In this document: piece after piece, positions 39,301-51,100 of the stretch | Layout: every line of letters begins with the position of its first letter | Numbering within the stretch: the first letter of the stretch is position 1 | Origin: Trochalopteron elliotii | Taxonomy: Eukaryota; Chordata; Aves; Passeriformes; Leiothrichidae | Assembly: GCA_024734555.1 (NCBI GenBank) | Contig: JANPWX010000451.1 | Coordinates: 714,221 to 778,220 of the forward strand | Length of the DNA stretch: 64,000 nt | Direction of reading: 5' to 3' | Notes under the pieces: model-generated | The model's input: the letters and a program-made list of their open reading frames with translations, nothing else | Told to the model about the DNA's origin: nothing | Database searches by the model: none | Translations under genes and position numbers: made by a program

Positions 39301-39753
39301 CATCTTTGGGCAGACAAAACGAGAAAGATGAACTGGACTTGTCCACTGCAATTCTTAAATTCGTACTCTAAGGAGTATTTGTGATTTATAATATTATGTA
39401 TTTATGATTCTAAGGAAAAGATGCTGAACTTTAAAAAGTTCTGAGTAGAAGCATCCCTTCAAACATATCATTAACATGAAGCTCAGGAAAAAAGCCCCTG
39501 AGCTCTGTAAACACTCTATCCTTCTTGATATTTTCTATTTTGTCAATTGAGGGCCTGGAGAAGGTCTTGTTTTCCAATTCATGGCTGTAGTACCTTGTGT
39601 TATGGAAGGGCACAGAGCCCTGGTTCAGTTTTGTCCTTTGTGCATTAGATAATCACAACGGAGCCTTTTTCCTTCCATTTATGGCGTGGAAAGTGTTTCT
39701 CGGTGTACTGCACTGCATGTGATAGCTGTCTCCATGGTTGACATTTGCACTTT

Positions 39754-39759
39754 AATAAA
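39754..39759 (+). terminator. PRKAA2: Polyadenylation signal AATAAA (candidate)
   Basis: Canonical hexamer about 5.5 kb after the PRKAA2 stop, in 'cactttaataaactcag'. A plausible distal poly(A) site for the long 3' UTR form. Further hexamers lie at 41,243-41,248 and 41,778-41,783. Confidence 0.45.
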
Positions 39760-42218
39760 CTCAGAGATGAAAAGAGATGAAAAGCAGCAAATCCTTCGTA
39801 TTTCCTTACTGCACAGTCCCTTTCTGCAGGCTGGGCTTGGCTAGTGGAGTTTCCCTCTGGAGATCCTTGCACATCCCAGCTGTGGGAGCACAGATGCCCT
39901 CAGGGTTTGGTGGGGGGCAAAAGGGGCAAGGGATGGAGTTAAAATTTCTATGTGAGTAATTTAAACAACTTGCCCAACCCAAAATCCATGCCAGGAGCCA
40001 GGCTCATGTGTTTATGTGTGCTGACTCAGATCTTGACTCCTTTCAGCAAGGAGTCAAGAGAGAGAGAGAAGTATTTTAAAGACATCATGCAGAAATAACC
40101 TTGCACTGCAGAAAAAGTGTTGGGGACAAAACTGGGCACCTGTTTCCTCTGTGCCTGGGATGCAGGAGGATGTAACTCCAGTTCAAGCACACAGCTGCAG
40201 GGAGTGTTCCAGATTTGTCCCTGTCCTATCCCCTTTTCACACAATTTCAGTTCTTCCTCAGACTCATCAACCCACAGCTGTTACCATGATTATTTCCCCT
40301 CTGAGGAGAAACGTGGAGGAACAAGGCTTAGCATTCACGTGAGAATTATTTTAAGTTTTGATGTGGTTAGGATGTACCACTACAACTATAAAAGAGAAAA
40401 AAAAAAAAAAAGATGAGTTTAATTTCCTGACCACTCTCTTGACCTAAATATAGCCAGCCTGTGGTTTAATTTGAGGAAATCTAAGTTGCTGTATCTAAAG
40501 CATTTTTGTATTATCTGGAGTCAGCCCATAGCAAGCTTTTTTCTTCTTTGCATGCACTGGAATGTGTCCATGAGGAAAAAAAAAACATTTCTAAGGGTGT
40601 TGCAAGGCATCCTTGCATTAAATCAGCTGCAGAAGTTTGTGTTTCACAGGGATTTGGGGTACAACCCTACAAGGACTGTATGTCACCACACCAGGATCGG
40701 GGCTGCATCACATCTGTCACAGGATACAGGGGGAGATTCCTAAAAAACCTTTCCATTAAAATAAGGAAAACTTGTTAAATAACTTCCTTTGGAGGCAAAA
40801 AAGGAGCTTTCACATGTGGCTAATACAGGATTTGCCCTTAGTGCTTACAGAGGGGGTGATGAATAGACCTCATGAGTGCCGGCGGGGAGGAGGATGAGGA
40901 AGGAGTGGAGGAAGGGCTTGTTTTCTTCAAGGTTTTAATCCTTAAACATCACCATGGGAAAAAAAAAAACAACCCAAAAACCCATGGAGAAACGGTCTCC
41001 AGCACTTCCCTGAGGCCAATTCCCTGCAAAGGGATGGAGGTGAAGGGCACAGAGCACGTCCCAGCCTGTGCCAAAGCCAGACCCTCCAGCTCCCCAAGCT
41101 CTCCCTCTCCAGCAGAAAAATCCAAATATTTGGGGTGGCAGAGCTGCAAAGTTGCGCATGCTTACAGGGGAGTGCTTTTTTTTTTTTTTTTTGCTGCAAG
41201 GATGGATGCAGGCCAATGCACTTAATAGTAACCACATGGTAAAATAAATAAGAATGCCTGTATAGACTTAAAAGTAGATGTTAAATATTTGCTCTGTTTT
41301 TTTTACTGATGTCTCCTATGCCAGCTTTGAAATGGCCCTGTGGCAAAGAGCACTGTTATTTTTCTTGAGCTGGGAACATTTAATAATTTCTAATTAAAAC
41401 ATCTTACATTTTTAGAATATTTATGAGCAAACTGATATGGGCTCCTAAAATGTGCCAGGAAGGGGTAAAAGCTGCACACCCCAGTCAGATTTAAAGGGTT
41501 TTTTCTTTCAAAGCCACGTAAAAACTTTATCCACATTTTTTTCGCTTTTGAAGAGGTATCTACTGAATACATGGAGGAAAAGCCATTAGCAATTTATATT
41601 TCTCTTCCTACATTTAGGAGCATTTTTCTGAAAATAAGTAATCATCCTCCAGGCCCACAGTGGAGAGAGAACAGCCTGAACACAGGGGCAACTGTTGGGT
41701 AATTCCCTGTTGCTGCGAGTCCTTGGGAGCCAGGAGTCAGCCTTTACATATCTGGGATGCCTAAGTTAGCTTACAAAAATAAAGTAATTTTTGACTGAAT
41801 GCTTTATTTACTCTTTTTTCATTTTTTTTTCTTGCAAAGAAATGAGTCAACTTTTCCACTATTTTATATATTTGACACAGCAAGAGTGGTGATACCTACT
41901 ACTTCTCCCAATACTTTTAACACCAAAACCAGTTTATATGGCTTGCTTTTTAAAGAGAAAATCTTTGGGGGAAACTTGCAATTCTGACAGCGATGAGACT
42001 GAGCAACAAAACTTCACTATTTTTTTTCTTAAAATGTAGAAATACAATGGCTATTTCAGAGCTGACCAACAAGGTACTCCAAAAAGTTAGAAATACTGAA
42101 AGTAACTAATAATCAGTGACGACATGCTCTAAATGGCAGGAAAAATAAAAATTAAAAAAATAAAAAAAAAAAAAGAAGCAAACCTCTTGCACGTTAAACA
42201 GTGTAAAAAAACCCCAAC

Positions 42219-42224
42219 TTTATT
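42219..42224 (-). terminator. FYB2: Polyadenylation signal AATAAA (FYB2, candidate)
   Basis: TTTATT on the + strand ('caactttatttac') is AATAAA on the FYB2 strand, about 72 bp beyond the proposed FYB2 stop codon at 42,296. Confidence 0.45.
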
Positions 42225-42295
42225 TACATTCCCATCATCACCCCACAGCTGACCAATGTGGGCTGTCACAGATGCAGGAAGCACAAAAGAGACCT

Positions 42296-42338
42296 TCAGG
42301 GATGCTCCAGGGGAGAGCAGCTCTCAGGGCAGTTAGTA
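42296..42338 (-). CDS. FYB2: FYB2 terminal coding exon (proposed)
   Basis: After a strong T-rich acceptor ('tttcttttttttctctttgagacagacag') the frame reads STNCPESCSPLEHP and TGA at 42,296-42,298. Using the AG four bases earlier gives RQY and stop. Mammalian FYB2 also ends a few residues after the SH3 domain. A poly(A) signal lies 72 bp beyond. Confidence 0.5.
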
Positions 42339-45079
42339 CTGTCTGTCTCAAAGAGAAAAAAAAGAAATTTTCCCAGCAAGGGCCACCTGGGTAAGAGGAG
42401 GCTCATTTGTATGAATTATGCATGAGCATGCAAGGAAATACTGCAGCAGGGAATTGAAGGGTGTGTTTTGGCAGGGCAAGGCACACTGAGTGGCCCATGT
42501 TTGCAGCAGATGTGGATTAATATGGCACATCTGAAGGAAAGTCAGGAATCTCCAATTTACACAAGACATGACTGGACAGGGCTTTTTTTAGCTGCAGTTG
42601 GACTTGGAAACCTGTCCAGCAGCAGAGCAAAACTGGAAATACTTATTTAATATTTAATACTGGCTGTTTACATTAACTCCCCCTTGTAGTAAAACATCCC
42701 CCACCCCTGAGTAGGCATCTCTGTATAAGAAAAGAGTTTCATTTTACCTTTAGACATTTTAGGAAGTTTAACTAGAAAGTTCTGTGCCCTTCTCATTGTC
42801 TATTCTCATTGCCCTTCTCAGGGCCAAGAGGGAAGATCCTGTTGGACCTTGTCACTGTCCTTCAAATCCTGCACCTCTCCCTATTGGCAGCAAGCCAAAC
42901 TGTCCCTCCTAAAACATTAAGTATTTAGGAAGGAGCACAAAGGAACTAAGGGACTTTTTGGAGTGTTTCTAGCAGGGTGTCAGGGCTTTTCTCAGACACC
43001 TGTGTGCGGCTTTTCTTTTGTTTTCTGTGACGTTTGTTATTTTCACTTATTAAACCTTTTACTTTACAAAACACCTCTGAAGAGCAGTCTCGCTAAAATT
43101 ATTTTGAGCCAATCTGCAAGGGCTGGACCCTCAGAGATTGATATGTTTACACATGGTTCATAACACTCTGGCCATGTGCTAAACTGTATCACCCACAGCC
43201 TTCAGAAGTTTTAAGTAATAGTACTTTTAAGCTATCTCCACACAGGAAAGAGAGGAAAACACGCATCACAATAAACAAAAATCTGAATTTACCTGAAGTT
43301 CAAGTGCTCCACCAGAACATATCCATCTGAGGGAAGAGGGGAAAAGGAACGGAATTAAAATCTGAGCAAACGTGGCTGAGCACGAAGGGCGTGCTGTGGT
43401 TTGGGAGGTGATTTGTCACCCAGGGCTGGGATGGAGACTCACATCTGCCCTGGGCATTGCGGCAGATGACGGCGTGGCCCTGCAGGACGTCGATGACATC
43501 CAGCTGTTCCCCAGCTGTGAGCGGGAGGTCGGCGCGCCGCTGGCTGGGCACCGAGCGCTCGGCGGTGGCCGTGGCCAGCACACGGATCTCCTTGTCGTAC
43601 TGCAGGACAGGGAGCAGCCAGCAGTTAGTCCGTGTGGGTGGGCAAACCTCTCCAAGGGCAGGGGGGAGGGAAGGAAGGGATTTCAGGATTATCACTTTTA
43701 TCAGAATTATCAGAATTGCTGGGTTGGAAGAGACCTCCAAGATTGTTGAGTCCGACCCATGCCCGAACACCTCAACTAGACCATGGCACCTACTGCCACA
43801 TCCAGTCTTGTTTTGACACATCCTGATGCCTTAAGTTTTAGCTTTCATGTTTTTTGGATTCTGTGCTGCCTAGGGGTGCAGTTCAGAGCCTCATATTAAG
43901 TGTTAGTAAGGGCTGCTTTCCTCCCCTGACATAGCCAGAAAAACACACACCATAAATGTTTCTCTGAAGAGCTTCTCTTCTTTGTCCATCTTCTTGCTCT
44001 TTTCTTCACTGCTCTTCTTGAATTTGAAGATATTTCTGCAACAAGAGAGACACACACACACACTTATGCACTTCTGACCTTCATTAAAATAACCCCTGGC
44101 ACATCTGAAACTGCAACCCAGAACCTAATTCCAGCCTTGTCTGCAAGGAACCCTTGGAATAGCAAAGCACACTGTTCACATCCCTATTTCTCAGAAAAGG
44201 GTGAATAGACAACTGAAATTTGTTAGTGAGGCACAACTTGAGCCATTTTGTATCTCCATTTGGTATGATTTTTTTTATTCTGGTCTGTAAGCAGCGTGGG
44301 AACAAATAAACTCCCTGTTGAGTGTTTCGAATCAGCCCCATTTTTATGGAAGTCAACAATTCACTTTTCCCCCAGCAGTTTGTCTCCTTCTGGTTTTATT
44401 TACACTCAGAAATAAAGGGTCCCCAGATAACTCTCATCCTGAGTCATTTATGGAAGTGGGGTTTGACACAGCTCTCCAGATGTTCTTTGGGTTTTTTAGC
44501 ACATGGAGGAGAAAGTCTCCCAAGCAGACATTTATATGGCACTGTAAAGTGGAAAACAAGTTCTTATAACCCACTTAAAGGGAGTGGGGCATTCCTTGCA
44601 TGTGGGGATGCCACCCTTTCTGATACACAAAATTACAGCTATAGCATTCCTTTTAAAACTAAGACAGGAAACAAACACCAAACAAAAAAAATCCCCAGCC
44701 ATTTGTAATAAATTATTCATCCTTGGCTCATTTTGGTGCGCTTAAAATTAAGGAGGAAGGGAAACGAGCTGAAATTAGGGACTTTCAAGCTGTGAAGAGA
44801 TTCCTCCTTGGGCAGGATCTGTGATCTCTGAGAGAAAGTCAAAATTGCATGGACTCCCTGATGGTTTGTAAAGGTATACCTGTGACTTTGCACAGCACAA
44901 CCAGTGGTGTTTGAGCAGCCCCATACAGGAGCTCTGTGATGAGAACCTGAAAAATGGGTCTCTGATTTACATTTGGAGTCCCAGGTATTAGGTCATGGAA
45001 AAGGTTGTTGTGGTACACATTTTTGTGATCTAAAAAGGGAAAGGAAATCTTCCACTTCCATGTGAATTTTTGCAGCACC

Positions 45080-45113
<34 letters not shown>

Positions 45114-48100
45114 CTTTTATGCACACACAGCACAGCAAGAGTCAAGGCAATCAGACCAAATAATCAATACTTTAAAATGAAAGGCTCTTGCCAAAATCAT
45201 AGAATCATAGAATGGGTTGCTCCAAGCCCTGTCTAGCCTGGTCTTGGACACTTCCAGGGATCCAGGGGCAGCCTGGGCTGCCTGTGCTGGGGCCTCCCCA
45301 TCCTCACAGCCAGGAATTCCTTCCTAAAATCATATCTAAACTGACTAAAATAGTAAAAAGGAGCCAAATATGCAGCAAGTAACAACTTTTTGTCTCAGCT
45401 CAGTGGAAAGTCATGACAGGACTTCAGGCTAAGACCTCTGGGTATCCCCCCTTGCTCTCAGTTCAGATATAAGAATTTTGTTTCACCCTTGAGGTATTTC
45501 CTGCAAAGATGCCTGAAATCTGGGTTCAAAGGGAAAGGACCCTGGAATATCAACTGCTCCTGAAAGCAATCAGTAACATGTCCACAGTCAGAAAAAATGG
45601 GAACACAGAATGGAAATCAAGACCTTTCCACGTCGTCGATGCTTTTCCTTTTGTCCTTGTACTCCTTCACCATGCGGAGTTTTGGCATCCGGACTCTGTA
45701 CTTCTCATCCTTCCCTCTGAGGGGAACAGACATGCAGGAATTCAGGTTTTTCCCAGCAGATCGTGTCCCTTCCCCAGGCCTGTGATTTTCCTCCCTTTTT
45801 TCCCCCCACAGCCTGCCCCAAAATGCAAACACGTGCAATGATTTACACCAGCACGCGCGGCCACCGCAATCATCTGGCAGCAACACACCAGGACACGCTG
45901 TTCCCATTAAAAGCAATTTTTCTGACAAGGAGCCTGCCAGGACTGGGCTGATGATCAGGTCTGGGAGATGGAGTTTTCCTTCCTTAGGAAAAAGATCTGA
46001 TTTTTCATGTTGTTTCAGGGAGCTGCTCTCTCCTTTTCACGTCTCTGGCACTAACTGGGTAACAGCGAGGAAATACCCTGCCAAATTAAACACAAATGGG
46101 GAGGGCACCTGGACTGTCTCCACAGGACTGAATCCCAACCAGCTCATAGCCCTCAAGCACAGCACCAGGCACAGGTTTGTGCCAGGAGGGAAATCTCCTT
46201 AGGCTGAGGACAACCCCAGGGCAGGGCATCCTCCTCACCTGGTCTCTCTCTGCCCCACCTCGACATCATCATACACATTGTCCTCCTGGGAGACAGCTGC
46301 TGTTAATCAAAATGCAGGACAGAAAATGATTAGGAGATGTCACTCTGAGCCTGGCACTCCAAATAATCCATTGCAGAGGAAAATTTGGGCTGCTGCTCAT
46401 AACCCAACCCAAAGGCGCCAAGGAAATGCAGAAGGAGCCTCGGGGCTCCCAAACAGCCAGCAAAGATCCAGAACAATGAATGATGCTTGGGTTGGTTAGT
46501 TGTCTTTATGGGCAGTTTTCTGCATGGGTTTGGCCTTCTGGCTCCATGGATGGAGCAGGAGCAGCAGCAAAGCCCCAGCTTTGCACTGCAGCCAGCACAG
46601 GCAGGGTTCCCAACACAGGGACTTGGGTATGTTCACTCCAGCACCTCCTCAAGGCTGAGGTTGTATCCACCCCATTTATGTAAAGGGTGAAACTGACCCT
46701 CCAGCAGGCAGGAATAAAGAGTTTTACAAAGAGCTGCTAGAGTGCCCTGGGCTCACACACCACTGCCAGCCTGGGACCAGTGGTCCTGCATGGACTGTTT
46801 CACATGTTACCTTCCTGGATATCTCCAGATCTGCAGGAGGAATGCTCTACTTTAAAGAAAAAACACCCAAAAATGAGCAAAACCCCCACCCTCAAATGAA
46901 ACGCAAATCTCTATCAAGTCCTCCAAGCCCCTGCTGCCACAATACATAATTTTCAGAAAAGCATAGTGCACCAAACTGACTGTACAAAACATTTGCCTCT
47001 CAGAACACACACAAACCCCCAGGAGTCAGGTACAGGTATGTGCTTACCTAAATTTGGTACTGAAATGGAAACCAGTCTGTGGATAGAAAAAAGGCTTTTA
47101 GAAACAAATCTGCACATCAGCAATGCCCAAAAAGCCACGAGGAGCCCCAAAAAGCTGTCAGTGATGCTGTTCAAGTGACAGAGACAGATCGAGGTGTGTG
47201 GGCTCCATGGCACCAACAGCATTTCCCAAAATGATATCTCTTGATAAATAAGCATTTCCATCCTGACAGCAACAACAGCCACATGTTCATCAAGCAGCAA
47301 AGATCTACACTGCATCCAAAGAACAGCCCAAACTCCTGCTGCCCTTCCCAACAGCAAGGGGGTTGCTGGACAGGTGGAATTTTTAGTCAGTAGTAATTCC
47401 TTCCTGCAAGTCTGCAAACATCAGGAGTTGTCCAAGAGTTCAAAGGTGACAATGCCTGTAGATATCTAAGATGATTTCAGGAGCTTTAAGGGTTCTTTGA
47501 GATGAAGAATGGCACAAAGCCTGGTGGGTCTTTCCCTATAATGATATTTATATTTGAAGGAGCCACTGCAGGGCATCTCATGTGAAAAAGGTTTGTTAGG
47601 AAAACAAACCTTTCCTGACATAAAAGAGGAGAGGTTTGACCTGGAATTTCCAAAGAATGAGAAAAGGCAGCATTTTCCTGTAGTTCAGGCACTGTGCACA
47701 GGGTGAGGCCCTCACTGGCAGCAGTGGAGGACAAGTTCTGCACAGTTGAAGAAAAGGAAATTTCCCTGGAAACTTTCTGATGGTTTTGAATATTAGAGTA
47801 CCCCAAAAGGCACTGTAGGAAGTTATACAATATTCTCTACCCTGTTAGAATGAAAACTCACCGTTAAACTTCTTCAGCAGATGCTCTTCCCAGCTTGGCT
47901 CTGAATGGAACTTGGAATAAAACTCCAAATCAGCAAGGCTGTCCCTAATCCTGGCTCACAGGTCAAGGCAGCAGGTACCACCTTTCTACATTCCCTTGTG
48001 CACCTTGTGTCATGCTGAGGTATCAGAAAGGTACCAAAGGCAGCAGAAAATCTATGAAAACCTGGAAACTGTTGTAGGACCAGCTCCTGGAGGCTCCTGG

Positions 48101-51100
48101 TGCCAGAGATTCTGCAGAGGCTGCACAGATGGACCACTGGCCACATCTGCCATAGTAGCTCCTAGTGAGAAGCACTTTTGGCCCAAGTTTCCCCGAAAAA
48201 GCTGCATTCCTTACTCCTAGACCTCCTGCTCTCAAATAACTGTCAGGAGGAATGCTCAGGTTTGAAAGGGGAAAGGGTGGGACCACATTTTCTTACCTTA
48301 GGTTGTCCTTGAGCCTGAAATGGTTCAGCTTCAACTTTTCTATCTTAAACAGGTTTCCAAATCTCTTTTGTTTTTCTGTTCTGTTCAAAAGAGAAACAGG
48401 TTTTAAATTAAAAGAGACACGAAGTGCAGAAGCAACCCCAGAGATCCTGAGGCAGGGAAAGGAAGGGGAGCAGACCCTGGACCTCAGCTCAGAAGAAGAA
48501 TTTAAGTGTTAACAGCATCATATGGATGACAGACTTGCTGGGATAAGCACCAGCACAGCAAAAGGTGCTTAATTATTAAGTCCAAGCTCTTATCTTTGCT
48601 CAGCTTTAAACTTTTCTGTGTTAATTGAAGTTGTTCTCCTCTGACCCACCAACTAGAGGGTGATCCAGGTTTCTTTGGAGTGAAAATTCCTGAGGAAAGG
48701 GCAGCATTACCCAGAAGCATGGCAGTGACCATTAGAGGAGACATCAGGGGCACCTTCACCTTCTGAGCCACCCTCCATCACACATTTCTAGTGTGTGTGT
48801 CCTTGGGGAGGACGGCCCATGGCACACACTTCTCTCTGAAGTTTATAAAGGGTTGCAAATCTACACAGCAATTTTCTTGTAAAGTGTCTGCAAGCAACCA
48901 AGATCCTCCCCTGGGGGTCATTACCCCTGCACAAGGACCATTAAAAACCCTTTATGTGTCTCAGCACACTTAAACCTGCACGTGGGATCAATAGAGAGAT
49001 CACAGAAAGGCTGGTTTGGGGATTAAGACCCTGACCTCTGGAACCTGTGAATTTGGTCCCAAAAGGTCTTGAAATGCCTTTGCAGCCCCAGGCAAGATGC
49101 ACTGCTCCCTTTGTGAGTCAGCTGGAGGGTTTAATTTTTGCACCCATGTGCAGAGGGGAGAAGAGGCACAAATGTGCTTCCCAGAGGGTGGGGATGTGCA
49201 TGATCCCTCTGGGAATGTGCTTCCTTCTGGATGGAGAAGCTGGTGAAGCCCCACCACATAACCCCCATGGACAACTTGCAGAGAAATGCCACTTCCCTTC
49301 TTTTAATAACCATTCTGTCACCTCCAGGGGCTCAGCTTCCCCCCTTTTCCTCCCTCTCTGTCACACACACAGGCTCTACATCCACATGGAAGCTGGACTG
49401 GGATCCAGATGCAGTTTGTCAGTGCAAGCCTCCCATCCATAAGGGAAAAGCAGAATTACAGCAACACCTTGTAATTCCTCCCACGCTGCTCCTCAGGAGA
49501 GAGCCACCAGCTGCACTCCAAGCAATTGTGTGCCACATATGCCTTCCCCAAAGGCTGCCTCCACTCCTCACAAAGGCAACTTTTTACTGCACGAGGGTAG
49601 GGAAGCACACAAAACACAACTCCACTTCACGTTACACCTCTTAATCCGCTTGGGAACTCCGGCAATGCACAAACCCGAGGCTGCAAAACTCATTGGTTTT
49701 ATAACACACCCCCTGAAAGCAAATATCCTGAGAGGCTACACAGAAAAGAGCAGGTTACAAGTTAGTTACAGCACATCAGGTTCTTCCCCAGCCTTCTGTG
49801 CTCTTAAGTTGTGAGCATTTTGTCCTGTTTTCACAGGGACAATTTATCCCTCGAGCATCACCTCTTTTGGCACACACAAAAAAGGTGCCAATTCTCAGCT
49901 ACAGCTGAGCAACACTTTTTTTGTGTGTGTGCTTGATGCAGGAAGAGGTCTGGGAGGGCAGTACTTCCAAAGGATGGAGGGGTTTTTTTATTTTTTACAG
50001 GAATAAAAATCCCCCTCATTGCTTTGGGATTTAATTTTGGTAACAACTTTTTGCTCCCTAAGTGTTAGCCAAAGGGGAAAGAGGGAGGAAGAAGGGAAGA
50101 CACCCACCCACCCAACAACTTTTCTGCAGTTGAGTCAGGGTAAAATAAAAAAAGGCTTCCAGCCAGTACTTGACATGTGAGATCAAGGCTGAATGGTCAG
50201 AATTTCAAAATACAGGCTAAGAAATTGCAACTTACTCTGGTTTTGCTGGGTTATCACCCCCAATCCCAACATCTTCATATGTTTCCTCGTTGCTGTTTCC
50301 TGAAACTTAAAACCAAGGCATGCCATTAAGACAAGCCCTGTTCAGTGGCAACAAGGTGAGGTTTGCAGGACAAATTGGACCCAGGCCTTTTACATTTTGC
50401 TTTTACAGAGGCTTCAGGGCTGCTCAAATGAATTCTATGCTAGACATGGACAGTGCTCCCCACTGGTTTTAATGGGAATTCATAGCAACCCAGCCAGGAG
50501 GAGACACTAGATGCTGAAAGTGAAACAAAACCATTCCCAGCATCTCCCAGGGACCAGCCCAAATTAAAAGTAGCTTCTGTTTGAGCTTCCCCACTTACTG
50601 CTGTCTGAAGTGAAGGAACTTGAGGCATCTGAGCCGTGGCTGCTGGAAGACACAAGTGTGACATTGCTGCAGGAGAGATTTTAAATGGCATTTCACAGAC
50701 ACAGGCACTGCAAGGTCACACTCACAGTCTGTCCTGCAGCTCCTCAATGTCATCATAGATGTCCTCTGGTGCCTGCAGAGACTGCCAGGGTGTTTGCCCC
50801 AAGGCTGTTCCTTCTGCCTGTGGAGCACCAACACCCACACTGTGCCCTGGAAACGAGAAAGAACCTTGGCTTTAGGAGCTTTTCTGAAACACTTCTCTCA
50901 GAGAAAGGACAACTGTTGAGGGCAACACAACAAATAAGAGCCTACAGATATATTTTCCATTCCAGGAGTCCAGGAAACTCTGCTCTAAGACACTTCAAAA
51001 AACAAAAGTGAACCATTTTCAAAGCTTTTAGTTTTAAAACTTTTAAAAGCCATAAAAATATTTTATGTCTAAAAACCTCAAAATGTCTGTCGATTTTTTT

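Larger units (their letters stand above)
34282..41800 (+). other. PRKAA2: PRKAA2 3' UTR and downstream DNA
   Basis: No coding exon, CR1 or LTR was recognised in about 7.5 kb after the stop codon, in contrast with the repeat-bearing introns. Mammalian PRKAA2 has a 3' UTR of several kilobases, so much of this stretch is probably transcribed. It includes an A-rich tract near 36,172-36,202, a (TA)-rich tract near 37,620-37,655, and four AATAAA motifs at 36,361, 39,754, 41,243 and 41,778. The exact end is not determinable from sequence. Confidence 0.6.

Noticed and set aside
39754..41783. Choice of a single PRKAA2 transcript end
   Set aside because: Several AATAAA motifs exist and sequence alone does not decide between them; all are listed as candidates.
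42720..43165. Possible LTR-like segment between the last two FYB2 exons ('cacttattaaaccttttactttac')
   Set aside because: It resembles some avian ERV LTR ends, but I could not define TG/CA termini or a target-site duplication, so it is not annotated.
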